Shown: in pieces, positions 37,983 through 37,998 of the stretch
Layout of the letters: the number at the start of each line of letters is the position of its first letter
Position numbering within the stretch: the stretch's first letter is position 1
Source of the DNA: a virus
Virus record (IMG/VR): IMGVR_UViG_3300046722_000274
Coordinates: 1 to 37,998 of that record
Reading direction: 5' to 3' (one strand)
Length of the DNA: 37,998 nt
Made by a program: the position numbers and the translations under genes
The notes under the pieces: model-generated
Told to the model about the DNA's origin: nothing
What the model saw: the letters and a program-made list of their open reading frames with translations, nothing else
Databases searched by the model: none

Positions 37983-37998
37983 ACTCCCTACCCACAGA
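37968..37998. repeat. Near-identical window terminus (right copy)
   Basis: Matches bases 1-31 at 29 of 31 positions. It overlaps the right arm of the terminator after the major tail gene. Confidence 0.6.

Noticed and set aside
1-37998. tRNA genes
   Set aside because: No cloverleaf-like stretch with a GTTCNA-type T loop and CCA end was recognised by eye; a dedicated scan could still find one.

Overview
The window holds what looks like a complete, GC-rich, roughly 38 kb siphovirus genome from an actinobacterial host. The host is inferred from a phage WhiB regulator, many GTG starts, apparently leaderless genes, an SPP1/MuF-type head module and a GH25 lysin. I cannot name the host genus. The first and last 31 bases match at 29 positions. 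Joining the ends places the tail assembly chaperone directly after the major tail protein, the usual order, so the window is probably one genome opened just upstream of the chaperone.

Layout: (1) 45-8003, + strand: tail assembly chaperones with a -1 frameshift, tape measure, distal tail and minor tail proteins, ending in a strong hairpin. (2) 8055-11489, - strand: small membrane proteins, two very small zinc ribbons, two glycosyltransferases and a methyltransferase. (3) 11598-13810, + strand: lysis cassette with small membrane/helical proteins, GH25 muramidase and holin candidates. (4) 13854-22720, - strand: WhiB, RuvC-like resolvase, HNH nuclease, SNF2 helicase, an SSB-like protein, a Cas4-like exonuclease invaded at its 3' end by an HNH-AP2 homing endonuclease, and a run of proteins sharing a CCHH zinc-type module. 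(5) 22936-37944, + strand: one 1559-residue protein joining PrimPol primase, P4/D5-type helicase, a degenerate 3'-5' exonuclease region and family A DNA polymerase; then a small DNA-binding protein, terminases, portal, MuF protein, scaffold, capsid, connectors and major tail protein.

Replication and repair are carried by the fused replisome protein with SSB, exonuclease, SNF2 helicase and resolvase. Regulation appears to rest on a dispersed operator, consensus GTTGCGACGTTTTGCAAC (inverted GTTGC/GCAAC with an 8-bp spacer), at the main promoters, several of which appear to drive leaderless mRNAs. No integrase, excisionase-integrase pair or recognisable immunity repressor is present, so a lytic lifestyle, or one derived from a temperate ancestor, is the simplest reading.

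Most notable points: the single-polypeptide replisome with an AT-rich, repeat-filled linker that could be an origin; the homing endonuclease insertion that rebuilds the last Fe-S cysteine of its target; the operator regulon; and the seven-copy CCHH module family. No tRNA, CRISPR array or insertion sequence was recognised, and no gap between genes exceeds about 250 bases.
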